A stretch of DNA of 64,000 nucleotides from Scenedesmus sp. ARA3 (Eukaryota > Chlorophyta > Chlorophyceae > Sphaeropleales > Scenedesmaceae), in assembly GCA_004335835.1 (NCBI GenBank), contig RWJK01000863.1:55343-119342 (forward strand), given 5' to 3'. Made by a program: the position numbers and the translations under genes. The notes under the pieces are model-generated. The model saw nothing but the letters and a program-made list of their open reading frames with translations, was not told where the DNA came from and searched no databases. Numbering within the stretch: position 1 is the first letter of the stretch; each line of letters starts with the position of its first letter. Below are positions 34,235 to 46,121 of this stretch, piece after piece.

Positions 34235-35860
34235 GGCAGTGGTAGAAGGCAAGCCTGTGTTGCCGGCATTACCGGCCCATGGCGACAACTGCACCTGGGC
34301 CAGTCGTAGCCTCTGTTTTTATACTGACAAAGCGCCAAGATAACAAAGCCTGTGACCAGACTGACGTGCGCGCACATGGACACATTGCATGCGCGCGTTT
34401 ATGCAGCAGGCGTGCTGCCAGAGGCCAAAGGGTTGCACACATTGCGTGTTATCTTTGTTATGTAACTGTTATGTAACGGCAAGGCTGGTACCATGGCATG
34501 GAGCCTCCAAATGCTACCACAGCACACAGCACACAGCAAGCCTCCACCTTCTCTTCAAATCCCTTTGAACACAGCCTGAGAGAGGTGCAAAGGCGAAAGA
34601 TGACAGCTGTGCCAGCTGCCTCGAATGCGGTGTTATTCCGCCTGCTGAACCGCCATACAAATACGCGGGCACGGTTTTACGCACAAGCAACCAGATCACA
34701 AGCATGCACTGGCGTGGTGGTTATTCTACTTCAGCTTGCAAGCAAAACAACAGCAGGGGAGGAGCGAATGCGCTGCAATATGTTTTTTTCCCGGGTACCA
34801 GCAGGGTGAACGGTGCACCGCCTGCTGTAACCAGTGGTTTGTGTGCTGCCCCATGGCAGGCATGCAAGCATGGAGAGCCAATACGTGTAAACAAGGCGAA
34901 AAGTATGCTGCACAGTGCACCAGGCAAGCACACCAACAGGCACCACAGCGGAACTTCAGGCGCAAACACACACGCAGTTCAGCAAACGACCACATGTAGC
35001 TGCAACAGGCAGACACATCTGCAAGGATCGACCAAGCAGCCAAGCAATCTGCCTTACTTTATGCATAGACACCAAAAGAACAAAAGAAAGCCACACCGCA
35101 GGTGCGCCCGTCATTCCATAATAAGGCTCATTGTCGACAGAAAGCGGACGAAGCGGCGCCACCAAGCCTGCTGCATTCTCTGCATGCCATGCAAGCGGCT
35201 CACAAACACGCACCACGCCCTGCTAATAGTCAGCTGAAGCCAATCGCAGAACAGTAAGCTGTATCCGCAAAGCACGTGCACATCAGGCACAAAGCGCAGA
35301 GGTTGATGCTCAACAGCGCTGTCAACGCGCAAGCTGGCAGCACAATGCTGGTAGCTCACGCGCTCTCAGATTACCAAGCCTAACCAGAGAGTGACGGATA
35401 ACGTTATAACATGCCTGGAGAGGAATGTGACAGATCTGCCACATGAGGTGATCAACAAACACACACGCACACACCCAACAGCAGACAGCTGCCATCTGAT
35501 AATGGACTCTGCGTCCACGACAACATCAGGTAGCTGCAATTAATCAGCATACAGGATAACAGGCGACACAGCTGCCTTCAAAGCAGCCGACGGCAGATGC
35601 CGGCCCCTGTGCAGTTCCAACACAGCCCACCATCACGTGTGCCCAGCCCACCATCCTGTACAGTCCCTTTCCCAACACAGCCCACCATCAGATCTGGACC
35701 AAAAGCTGCTGCTGATGCAGCATCAGAGATCAATCACGTCTGGACCAACTGCTGCTGATGCAGCGCTGCTGCTGCTGCTGCTGACGCAGCGACTCCAGCG
35801 CTCGCTCTGAATCCTTTAACTCATGATCATACCTAATAGCCTCCAACATCAAACACCGCA

Positions 35861-36088
35861 TCAGCTCTTCACGATTGCGCCCAGTATGTCACTGCACACC
35901 TCCACCAGCCGCTGCCTGTCACCCGGCCGCACCCCCTCATCCCTAGCAAGCTCTACCGCCACTGCTGCTGCTGCTGCTACGGCAGCAGTGACGCCGCTGG
36001 TGCTTGGTGTTGCATTGCACAGGCACTTGGCCAGGAAATGCAGCAGCAGGCCGAGCGCGACTGCCTCCTTGATGCATGCGGCATCTGG
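35861..36088 (-). pseudogene. Condensed downstream copy of the last exon of the 858-residue gene
   Basis: On minus, the copy begins with the exon-3 start (ACIKEAVALGLL) and the TPSTSGVTAAVAAAA segment, skips about 800 nt, and ends with the exon-3 end (ELARDEGVRPGDRQRLVEVC... ILGAIVKS and a TGA). The join keeps one reading frame. An AG precedes it, but the phase does not match a direct splice from exon 2. Confidence 0.85.
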
Positions 36089-36116
36089 GATTATACCGCC
36101 TCAAACACCACAACAA

Positions 36117-37788
36117 TCAACTCTTCACGATTGCGCCCAGTATGTCACTGCACACCTCCACCAGCCGCTGCCTGTCACCCGGCCGCACCCCCTCATCCCT
36201 AGCCAGCTCCATCAGCTTCCCAACTGCCTGCCCCACAACATCAAGCTGCTGGTTGTGCGCAGCAGCAGCAGCCTCTCGCTCCTGCTGCATGCGCAGCAGC
36301 GCCTGCTGCTTCACACCCAATGAAGCCTTTGCCAGCACCACCTGCTGCCGCAGCTGCTGCATAGCACCCTGTAGCGCCTGCAGCTCAATAGCCGGCGTGT
36401 GCTGCTGCTGCTGCTGCTGCTGCAGCTGCGCTGCAACTTTGCGTGCTGCTGCGGCCTCATTTGCTGCTGGGATGACCATGTAAGCCAGTTGCTTGCAGAG
36501 CCGCTGGGAGCGGGAAACTGCCATGACAGTGCGCAGGAACAAGTCCCGGCCTTGAGGGGACATCACAGCGCCGCCCTGCTGCTGCTGCTGCTGCTGCTGC
36601 TGCAGGCCAAACAAGCCTAGCTCGGGTGCCTCTGCCGGTGTATCTGCTGGGGTCGCTGCTGCTGCTGCTGCTGCGGCGGCGGCGGCGGGTTCCTCGCCTT
36701 CACCAGGGATATCAGCTTGAGCTGCCTGCTGCTGCTGCTGCTGCTGCTGCTGTGGCAGCGGCTGCTCCAGAGCTGGTGCAGCAGTATCGCTGCTGCCATG
36801 GCTCAAGTTGCGGTCCAGGTGCCTGCTGCTGCGCGCCTCTGATGCCGCTGGCGCTGCTGCTGCTGCTGCTGCTGCCTCGCTTGCTGTGGCTGCTTCTGCA
36901 GCGCTGCTGCTGGCCAGGCGGTGCAGCTTTGCTGGCCTGCCCCCTGTCTCATCTGCTGCCTGATGAGCAGTACTGTCCCTGGGCCGTTTTGCAGGTGAGG
37001 CAGTTTGCTCCTGTGCATTGCCGCCGCTGCTGCTGGGTCCGGCTGCTGCTGCTGCTGCCGCTACGGCAGCAGTGACGCCGCTAGTGCTAGGTGTTGCGGT
37101 GCGCAGGCATTTGAGCAGGAACTGTGGCAGCAGGCCGAGTGCGACTGCCTCCTTGATACATGCAGCAGCCTGCGGAGGTGGGTGACAGCAGCATGGACAG
37201 CAAAGCAACGCATCACATTGCGGTTAGCGGCATGTTGGCGTATGGGTGAGAGCAACACTGCACAGAACGACAGCTGCAGCTGGCTTGTGTTACACGCGCA
37301 ACAACTGACACCAAGCCACGCAGCCTAAGCCCAGGAACTGTGGCAGCAGGCCGAGTGTGACTGGCTCCTTGATACATGCGGCAGCCTGGGGCCAAAACAA
37401 CAGCACATCACACCAGCACAGCATGTGAACGTCAGCGCCTCGTCTGGATGTTGCTGTTATGCTGCCCAGCACACCTGCAACGGGCATGCCTGTCTGCATC
37501 TGCAGCTGCCACGGCCGCGACAGTTCACCATGCACTTTGCAGGATGCACCCAACTTGCCCGTGAGCAACACAGCCGCAGTGCTGAGTACCCGTGCATCCA
37601 TTCTATCAGCAGTCGTGCCACTGGGTGCCGCAAATACAAGGATAGGAGCAGAGTTTGGTGTGCGGGGCGGGAGAACTTGAGTGCTAACTCGTATGGAAAC
37701 ACTCCGCACCTGCTTCTTTGTGCTGACCACATCATCCAGCACCTTCTGCAGCTGTGCTGCATCAAAGAACGCGCCAGCTGGCAGCCCT

Positions 37789-37830
<42 letters not shown>

Positions 37831-38710
37831 CTGCCACCACCTGCAGCCTCTGCAGGCATGCCACTGGTGCATGTTGTGGCTGCTGCTGCTGCTGCTGCTG
37901 CAGGTTGTGATCCAGGTGCTGCGCGCAGCAGTAGGCCTTCCAAGTCACCTACACTGATGCCAGAGGGAGCCTGCTCATTTGACAGCGCAGGCACAGCTGT
38001 TGCAGCTGGTGACCGTGCCGGCACTGCAGCTGCTGCTGCTGCTGCTGCTGGGTCCTCTGGGGCCAGCGCAGGCTGCTGCTGCTGCTGCTGCTGCTGCTGA
38101 CTCAGCAGCATCTGCTGCGCCCTGCTGACCATCTGTGCCTTGCTCAGGCGCTGGCTAGCACACGAGGTGTTGGAGCCGACACGACCCGCCAGCAGCTCAG
38201 GATCATCCTCATCATCCATGTCTGCTGCTGCTGCTGCTGCTGCTGCTGCTTGTGGAGGGCTTGGTGCTGCTGCTGCTGCTGCTGCTGGAGGGCTGGGCGC
38301 AGCTGCTGCCGCAACAGCAGCGGCCCAGTTGTTGCTCTGCTGGTGCTGTGGCGCATGGCCTGCCCTGCTGCCAAGCTGAGCTGCCATGGCCTCGCTAGGC
38401 AGCTGCTGCAGCGGCGGCGGCGGCGGCGATGCTGCTGCTGCTGCTGCTTTGATGGCTTCTAGCCTGCCGAGCAGGTCTGCTGCTGTTGCTGACTCTGCAA
38501 CTGTCAGCGTGCGCTGCAGCAATCCAGGTGCTGCGGGTGCTGGCATGCCAAACATGTTAGGCAGTCCAGGGATGCCTGATAAGGCGTGCTGCAGGTTTGT
38601 TACGTTGCTGGACGCAGACAGGTTGGACAGGTTGGATACGGCGCGCTGCAGGTTGCCGGTGCTGATGCCGATGCCTGCTGGTGACAGTGGGGAGCTGCCT
38701 GCTGCTGCTG

Positions 38711-38750
<40 letters not shown>

Positions 38751-39332
38751 GTCGCAGTCATTGCCTGCAGCTCTTGCTTTAAGCAGGCTCTCCAACAGCT
38801 GCAGTTGGCTGGGAGTGCTTGCTGTCTGCAGCTGCTGCTGCTGCGCCAGCCACTGCTGCTGCAGCTGCTCGCGCCTGTCCTGCACCTGCTTCGAGGCACT
38901 GCTTATGGCTTGCAGGAGACTGCCCATGTCTGTTGCTGCGCCCAGGCCTGCGCCTAACAGCTGCTGCTGCAGCAGAGCTCCTGCAGCACTACTGGCCCCC
39001 AGCGCCCGCTGCAGGTTGCTGAGGCTGCTTGCCATGCTGAGGCTGCTGGGATTATTGGTGTTATGCATGGTGGTTGCAGCGAGGCAGATGGCGTCCATGT
39101 TCTGCTCACTGCGGAGCGGGCTACTGCCTTGCACGCCCAGGGCAGGCGAGCTGGAAGTCATGCGAGCACGTTGCTCGTCCGCTCTTGCCTCAACCTGTTG
39201 AGGGAAGGTTGAAAGTGGCAAAACACGCGTACAAGGTGACTGTACTTGCGTGTTGAAAGAGTGGGACGGGTGATGACCAGGGTAAGGCCTTACCAGAGCG
39301 AATGCAGGCAGCCTCGTCGAACCAAACGACAT
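36117..39332 (-). CDS. Unrecognised Ala/Gln-rich protein, 858 residues
   Basis: Three exons on minus: 39332-39294, 39194-37710, 37169-36117; lengths 39, 1485 and 1053 nt, all multiples of three. Exon 1 gives MSFGSTRLPAFAL. I do not recognise the family. Visible features: an N-terminal stretch rich in Arg and Gln (EARADEQRARM), three related motifs NLQRALG, NLQRAVSNLSNLS and NLQHALSG (about 70-235), many poly-Ala and poly-Gln runs, a Lys/Arg patch SPAKRPRDS that could be a nuclear signal, and a helical C-terminal part (about 690-858) with a coiled-coil candidate (ELQALQGAMQQLRQQVVLAK). The composition recalls transcriptional co-regulators, which is inference only. Exon 3 start is copied upstream at 37322-37386 and the exon is copied downstream. 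Confidence 0.78.
37322..37386 (-). repeat. 5'-edge copy of exon 3 of the 858-residue gene
   Basis: Encodes AAACIKEPVTLGLLPQFL (A to P and A to T changes) after a CAG acceptor in intron 37709-37170, upstream of the intact exon. Confidence 0.87.
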
Positions 39333-40195
39333 GTGTGGCTGTAACTATGAGAACACGACATCAAGGAGCGGACCAGGTTGCGTACCACGGAGGACGAACC
39401 TAGCAGCCCGCCCAGAGCTTGGCAGGCAGGAGAAGCTCGCCTTCACGGTAAAGGCCACTAGTACTGTTTGCGTCCTTAATCAGTGTCTTTTTAAGCATGA
39501 GATCACCACCTCAGCACACGCGCTTAGACCGCTGCGCGTGCTGCTGCACTGCGCAAGCACATTTATCTGTTATAAAGTCTTTGTAGTGTTTTGGTGTTGC
39601 CTGGAGGAGGTTAAAGCAATGATATCAACACAATGGCTGCGTTTGCCTGATGCAATTAGTCGACGTGCCCTTGCTTATTAGTGGCTGAAATTACTTGACT
39701 AGCATACTTCACCTTTTGTGATGCTGTGGTGCTCAGGATGCACGAGTTGACGAGTCCTGTAACTTGTCACCTTGCCGGGGGTCATACGACATTGGTGAGC
39801 AACTCATATAGACGGTTTCAGCATGCCTCGTGCAGAAATTATTGACTTAAAGCATATTTCAAATGCATTGGAGCCTCAATTGAAGTTTAAATTCGTGTTT
39901 AAACCGTAGTCACTCCGTCTCTGGGGCTGCCAGCAGCTACGTCCTATATATATCATCACAGCGAAAAGGCAAGCTTGCGCATAACATCGCACCAGTAAGT
40001 GCTACAACGGCTGTTTTAAGTTTTTGTACAGGCCAAACTACATGCGTGCCACATCGATGACTTCCTTTCAACCTTCCAGTCAATTGACAAGCACTTAACT
40101 GCAGGCCGTGCTCAGCTCACTGCAACAAGCAGCACGCCCGGCTCGTGACATGTGCACATGCATCGGATCATATTCCCTACGGTAAATCGCGGCAG
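39333..40195. other. Intergenic: promoter of the 858-residue gene, 3' region of the SEC14-like gene
   Basis: Less repetitive and more AT-rich than the genes. A run TATATATATC at about 39943-39952 is the only TATA-like element, 0.6 kb from the start codon. Confidence 0.4.
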
Positions 40196-40777
40196 CTACT
40201 GCACTCCTGCAGCTGTGCTGCTGCGCGTCAGCTCCTCTTCCTCTGTTGGCACAACGGCCTGCAGCTGCTCCCGCACAATATTTAGCCGCAGCAGCACCGC
40301 CCGCGCAAGCTGCCCAAGCAGCTGCCTGCTGCTGCGAGGAGCCAGCCACTGCAGCAGCAGCAGATACAGCACCACCGCCGCCCCACCAACCACCAGCAAG
40401 CCGCCAACCACCAGCCGCGCCGACAGCCGCCCCCGCCGCCGCCCCACGCTGCTGCTGCCCCACCCGCCAAACCCATTCCCATGCACAGCTGCATTATCTG
40501 CTCCACCCGCTCTCCCTCTCCTCCACCTCATTAAACCCCGCCTGTTATTTTGCGGCCCCATGCGGGGGGTCATAGGTGCCCTCACTGAGTGCGGAGTAAA
40601 CGGCTCCTCTGCCCCACTCTCCACAACACTGTCTGCTACAGTGCCTGCAGCGCTGAGCCCTAAATTATCGCCATAGCTCGCTGTTTCCAGGAAGGCCCAG
40701 CTGTCCAGGCCTGCTGCTGCTGACAGCTTGTGGCTGCGCAGCTGGCTGGGCAGGCGGCGTGGCACGTCTGTCACCCT

Positions 40778-40832
<55 letters not shown>

Positions 40833-40922
40833 CAACACAGTGCTCAGATGTATGGCATCACCACTAAATCAGCGCAAATACCATCGTCGCGCTTGGCGAC
40901 AGCAACAGACGCCGCCGCAGCA

Positions 40923-40955
<33 letters not shown>

Positions 40956-43730
40956 CATGGCGGCTTGTGCTGCCCCTCTGCAGCCACTCCATGTGTCTAC
41001 GAGTTCTGCAGACACCAGCTCAGCAGCAGGCGCTGCAAAGCCGCGGACTCCCGCCTCCCCACGCCGCAACCACGCACCCACACCCACACGCACTGCTCAT
41101 GCACTGCTCATGCGCTGCACACGCACATGCACATGCACTGCTGATGCGCTGCACACGCGCATGCACCCACATGCACACACGGTCACATGCTCACACGCAC
41201 CTGCACATGCGGACCTTCCTGTGCGTGTGCACATGCACGTGCATTGCACTGCACTGCACACGCACCCACATGCTCACACCGACACGCACCTGCACATGCG
41301 TATCTTCTTGCGCGTGTGCACGTGCAGCAGCTGCAGGCAGGCCTTGAAGGTCCAGCGCAGCGGGAAGGGCAGCCCGACCATGTACAGCACCTGCAGCCAG
41401 CACCCGCAGAGGCAGCAGGGTGTTGGCACTGCTGCCAAAAATGCGTGACTGGGCAGCCTGACCATGTACAGCATTTGCTGGCAGCGCCCACCAGAGGCGT
41501 TGCATGCTACCACGACATGACCCAGGGGCTGGAACACGGGCATATGTGCGGTGTGGTGCAAGTGTGCAGCCCAAGACAACAAGCAAAAAGTGACAAATAA
41601 CTTGTAACAAGTGACAAGACGATGTGACAAGTAACGCATTCTCACCTGCAGCCTGCAGGGGTACATGCGGTCCATGACGTGCCCCACGCGCTGAAACACG
41701 CCGCGGTTGCGCAGCGTGGTGCCGATGTGCACCCCTGATGTGTCCACCACCACGCGCAGCGTGCTGGCGCAGTGGCACTCGCCGATGAGCTGCCGCACAC
41801 CATACTCCATCTGCGAGCAGAGTTGCGGAAGCAGTGGGCAGCAGCTTGTGGGGTTGTGAGGCGGGATTTCAGGCTGTTGTTTGCCAAATGCCATGAAGAC
41901 CGTCACAGCCTTGGTGCGCTGGCGCCGCACAGCGCGCCGCAATGCAGTATGGTTCACTGCACGTTTATCACACGTCGCAAGCGATCACTACTGCATGGTA
42001 CAGAACACAACAATGCAGGGCATGAAGTGCACTGCATGCATCGCCGCACCACAACATGCGCAGTGCATATGCATAAACGCATGTAACAGCATCTCCCCTC
42101 CCCTACACACTCACGTTGGACACCAGCACTCGTGCCACCAGCTCCGGCCCATGTGTCCTGCTGGCGCTGACTGCTGCCCTGAAGTCGATCATGAGCCACA
42201 GGTGCCCTTCTGCATCAGGCCCCTCCCACCACGCAATGCGCTGCCACGCCGCCAGGTCACCTGCAGGCCCATATGCAATCAAGCAGGAGCACAGAATGCG
42301 CAGCTCTCAGTGGTTACACAGATAGATTGGTATAACTCTTGGGACGTGTGCGCCTTTAGTATTAGCTCAAGGTGGTGGCACCTGCGCGTTGGTCGCCTTG
42401 GAACAACAAGGTTGAAGTCAATCATGAGCCACAGGTGCCCTTCTGCATCGGGCCCCTCCCACCACGCAATGCGCTGCCACGCCGCCAGGTCACCTGCAAG
42501 GACGTGTAGCAGCACCCAGCACATACAGTAAGTGAGCTGCGTGCGTGGCTGCAAACAACGGTGGGATGTGACATGTTCCGGCTGCAGCAGTGACGGGCAC
42601 AGCAGACCCTGTGCTGTTACATTGCGCACAATACAGAGGCACCCTGGGTACCCAAAACAGGTACAAGCGCAGCCTTTGGTTTGTGTGATACAATACAATA
42701 CTCTCAGGACCAAAACCTGCCTCAGGCTCACGCCCAGCTAGGACTTGGTGCTTCCCCAACTTTGTTTACCTGGTGGTATGAAGCTGTACTTGGCGTGCCA
42801 TGCTGCAAACTCCTTGATGTTGGACATGGTGCGGTCCATGGCCACCAGCGCATCCTTGAGGCTGCGAGCCTGAGCAGCAGCAGCAGCAGCAGCAGCAGCA
42901 GAGGTGAGTCACAGTAGAACATGGTGAGGGTTGCTACATTGCAGTTGCACGGTTGTAAAAGAATTGGCTACACCACCGCACTTGCAGGATGTTGTAGCAG
43001 AGCGCAAAGCGCATCAGCTCCTCGTCCCCTTCCGGCCCCTCAGCAAACAGCGCCTCAGGCAAATCCACGCCCGCCTGCGCCCCCGCAGCAGAGCTGTCTG
43101 TTGCGGGCACATGCACTGCTGCCCCGCAGTTTGCTGTCATCCTTCCCCATCTACCACACTATGCACACAAAGCCTACCCACTCTTTTTTCACCCCAGAAG
43201 AACATTTATGCTAGGTCTATCGCATACCTGCAGGATGTTGTAGCACAGCGCAAAGCGCATCAGCTCCTCATCCCCTTCCGGCCCCTCAGCGAACAGCGCC
43301 TCAGGCAGATCCACGCCAGCCTGCGCCAGCCGCCCCCGCAGCAGCAGCAGCCACTCGCGGTAGATGGTGCAGTAGTCTGCCAGGCTGCGGGGCATGCGGG
43401 GGTCCACGCGCGGCACCACTGACAGGCCCAGCTGGAGAGCCCGCACTGCAAGAGTCAACAAAGTTCAAGGTAGAACAGCAGCAGCAGCAGCAGTAAAATG
43501 TGAGGCACGGTAGGCAGGCCCAGCTGCAGAGAGCACACTGCTCAGGTGATGGTCACAATGATAGCAGACAGCATCAGCAGCAGCAGCAGCGGCGGCGACG
43601 GCGGCATGATATTGTTGGTGGTGGTGCAGTAGTCTGCCAGGCTGCGGGGCATGCGGGGGTCCACGCGGGGCACCACCGACAGGCCCAGCTGCAGCGCGCG
43701 CACTGCAAGATTAAACAAAGTTGAAGGTAG

Positions 43731-43779
<49 letters not shown>

Positions 43780-44102
43780 CGTGAGGCACAGCAGGCAGCC
43801 CCAGCTGCAGAGAGCGCACTGCAAGATAAACAAAATTGAAGGTAGAACAGCAGCAGCAGCAGCAGTGACATGTGAGGCACGATAGGCAGACACAGCTGCA
43901 GAGAGCGCACTGCAGAAAACATGGTCACAATGATAGCAGCATCAGCAGCAGCAGCAGCAGCAGCGGCGGCGACGGCGGCATGTTGTTGTTGGTGGTGCTG
44001 CAGTAGTCTGCCAGGCTGCGGGGCATGCGGGGGTCCACGCGCGGCACCACTGACAGGCCCAGCTGCAGCGCGCGCACTGCAAGATGAAACAAAGTTGAAG
44101 GT

Positions 44103-44156
<54 letters not shown>

Positions 44157-45038
44157 CAACAGCGGTAGCAGCAGCAGCATGTTATTGTTGGTGGTGGCAC
44201 AGCAATGTGCCAGGCTGCGGGGCATGCGGGGGTCCACGCGCGGCACCACTGACAGGCCCAGCTGCAGCGCGCGCACTGCAAAAATGCAGTATTCATGCAG
44301 ACGAGGAGCAGCAGATGCAGCAGCCATATGTTGGAGTGATGTCCTTCAAGGAGGATCAACAGCAAAAGGCAGCAGCACCAGGTGATTGTAGCTGGGTGGC
44401 AGGAAATTTTGGGACACCACACGGAGCAGCCCTGCTGGCGCTGCCAGATATGATGGCCTTGTGGTGCCCCTGCTGCTGCTGCCCCTGTGCTCCTGCCCCT
44501 GTGCTGCTGCATTTGCTTTGGTTTTAGATGCAGAGCGCTGCAGCCACGGCAGCTTGGTCACCGCTATGCATATCTGCTGCTTCCACTGCCCTTGATCATT
44601 ACAAAATGCACTGCTGCAGCAACCGAACACACCTTCTGTGCCCTCTCTGCCCGCCTTTGCTTCATCTTTGTTCTCCCGCTGCTGCACCACACTGCCCACC
44701 AGCCGCACCCCTTGCGCCAGCACCACTGCAGGGGCCCAGCCCCTAGCCAGCCTCAAGCTAAGCAGCAGCAGCAGCTTCAGAGGAGCCGCAGAAGCATGCC
44801 CGACTTGACCAACAGGCTGCGGCACATGCATGTGCCCATGCCGTTGCCTGCTGCTGCTGCTGCTGCTGGGTGGTGCGGCTGCAGCAGCTGATGCATCTGC
44901 TGCATCTTCTGCTGCTGCTGTTTGTGTGGAGCTGTCTGCGGATGACCTGATCAGGGGCGCTGCGAGTGCTGCTATCTCAAAGATGGTGGTGAGGGTGGGG
45001 GCTGCCCTTTGGCAGCGGCAGGTGGCCACTGCCTGCAT
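40196..45038 (-). CDS. SEC14-like CRAL-TRIO protein with C-terminal membrane segment
   Basis: Exons on minus: 45038-44633 (tentative), 43445-43228, 42869-42770, 42260-42115, 41810-41646, 41390-41290, 40775-40196; 571 residues if exon 1 is right. From exon 2 on, phases and splice sites are firm. The CRAL-TRIO lipid-binding fold is seen in order: LMRFALCYNILQ, IKEFAAWHAKYSF, the strand HLWLMIDFRAAV, TLRVVVDTSGVHIG, HVMDRMYPCRLQVLYMVGLP and TRKKIRMCR. SEC14 proteins exchange phosphatidylinositol and other lipids between membranes. After the fold come a Ser/Pro-rich linker, a basic GRRRGRLSARL and a hydrophobic helix (LVVGGLLVVGGAAVVLYLLL) about 50 residues before the end, suggesting membrane anchoring; algal and plant relatives with such an end are known only to me in general terms. 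Introns are crowded with exon-edge copies. Confidence 0.84.
40776..40830 (-). repeat. (CTG)n acceptor tract of the last SEC14-like exon
   Basis: About 17 CAG units on plus end exactly at the acceptor of exon 40775-40196 (CTG...CAG on the sense strand). Confidence 0.9.
41080..41289 (-). repeat. CA/CG-rich alternating purine-pyrimidine tract containing a 3'-edge exon copy
   Basis: Degenerate repeats of CACGCACATGCA fill about 200 bp. Within it, 41196-41240 repeats the end of exon 41390-41290 (HVHTRKKIRMCR as HVHTHRKVRMCR) with its GTGCGTGT donor. The tract looks like an expansion of that exon-intron boundary. Confidence 0.82.
41455..41488 (-). repeat. 5'-edge copy of SEC14-like exon 6
   Basis: Encodes VLYMVRLP against VLYMVGLP of the intact exon start at 41390; lies upstream in transcription order. 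Confidence 0.82.
42411..42495 (-). repeat. 5'-edge copy of SEC14-like exon 4
   Basis: Nearly identical copy of GDLAAWQRIAWWEGPDAEGH and LWLMIDF, after the same CTGCAG-type acceptor context; the intact exon starts at 42260. Confidence 0.92.
42984..43081 (-). repeat. 3'-edge copy of SEC14-like exon 2
   Basis: Repeats the exon end (GVDLPEALFAEGPEGDEEL... CYNILQ) almost perfectly, in the downstream intron. Confidence 0.92.
43505..44280 (-). repeat. Six 5'-edge copies of SEC14-like exon 2 alternating with CTG tracts
   Basis: Three longer copies (43628-43706, 43998-44079, 44203-44280) encode VRALQLGLSVVPRVDPRMPR; three short ones (about 43509-43541, 43790-43822, 43880-43915) encode VRSLQLGLP-like remnants. 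Between them are (CTG)5-18 tracts and copies of a short intron segment. The intact exon starts at 43445. Confidence 0.9.
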
Positions 45039-46121
45039 CGGCAGCAAATAAAGCAATCGATCAGGCAGCAGGATAGATTGGAGGGGTAGCTATTTATCAG
45101 GGTTGCACGTGCTGTAGTGCCAGACTGCCCCAGTGCTGAACTCTGGCACACATAGTGCTGGAGGTGCAATCCCTCAGACTACTCAGGCTGTTGCAGTTTA
45201 TGCAGATGCTGTGAAGCATTGACATAGCAGCAACCACTGTATCTGGCTGGAAGTGCATGTGTAGCTAGCATGACAGCGAATGCACACCATCACAGGGAAT
45301 CGCAGATGCTGCTGCACTATGCGGGCATGCACAGCAGCTGCACGTCACGTTGGGCGGAGCTGAGCTCTTGTTGTGACTGTTTGTTGTAATGATTTGTGAT
45401 ACAAATGCGCAAGGAGAGCATTGATCTAAGTACAAAGAGTCTGCCAGCCCGCCAGCTTGCTGTGCCTGTAGAACCATCACCCACCTTGACCAGCGTCGAC
45501 ACTACACGCCTTATTCGCCTTATCACCATTGTTTTGGCTGTGTTACTACATGTTCGTCACTCAGCATGCGGCGTGATTCTGTGCCACTCGCTGGGTGCCG
45601 AGACTGGTTGCCTACCGCTCGAAAGTACTGGCAAGCTTATCTCAGCGCAGTTACGCTGAATTCAGAGCCTTCAACAACGTTCAGCAAAAGTTATTGCACT
45701 CGGGAACGTGCATATCCTTTGCTAGATGCTGATTCAGCTCTGTTGGCCCTGGGCCGTGTGCCTACTGCCATACTCTGAGAAAGTAGAGGTTCAAACGTTT
45801 GACAGATGTAGTGTTTCTGATAGGGATCGAGCGGACAAGAAGCTGTGCTGGTTATGTAGGTAGGGTTTCGGGTAAGGACGCAATCGCTCAGCTGCGGACA
45901 GGTAGAGCTGTACAGCTCACGCTCAAGCAAATTCCTCAGTATTTTGTGTAATATTGCCTTTAACAGCGCCTGACAACAGCTTTGTGACAGCCCCAGCTCC
46001 TGCAGAAGGACAGCTGCAGTGTGCAGGCTGCAGTGCGGTTGTACGGAACCCAATGTCAGCCCTTTGAGGCGGATTGTGGTGTGTATGAATGTACACTTCT
46101 TCTGAGTCTGTCTGTTTGACA
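45039..46121. other. Divergent promoter region between SEC14-like and F-box/RCC1 genes
   Basis: About 1.1 kb between two genes read away from each other, so it should carry both promoters. I see no repeat array and no clear TATA box. Confidence 0.5.

Larger units (their letters stand above)
30562..35860. other. Gene-poor 5.3 kb region
   Basis: No recognisable domain on either strand. It holds the Nudix promoter at the low end and, at the high end, sequence past the 858-residue gene. Dispersed (CTG)n and CAGCAN tracts are the only patterns. Two open frames are listed separately with low confidence. Confidence 0.55.

Noticed and set aside
30562..36116. Transposon or viral insertion in the gene-poor region
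   Set aside because: I saw no terminal repeats, no transposase, reverse transcriptase or capsid-like blocks on either strand.
38386..39201. 271-codon plus-strand frame rich in Cys, Ser and Ala
   Set aside because: Antisense shadow of the 858-residue protein exon, which is open over 1485 nt on minus with phase-correct introns.
41187..41600. His/Thr/Cys-rich frame of about 130 codons on plus
   Set aside because: Produced by CACGCA repeats and antisense to SEC14-like exon 6; no independent support.
44633..45038. Separate small gene upstream of the SEC14-like gene
   Set aside because: The frame has a good donor in the phase required by SEC14-like exon 2 and no stop of its own before it, so it was kept as a tentative first exon; low certainty.
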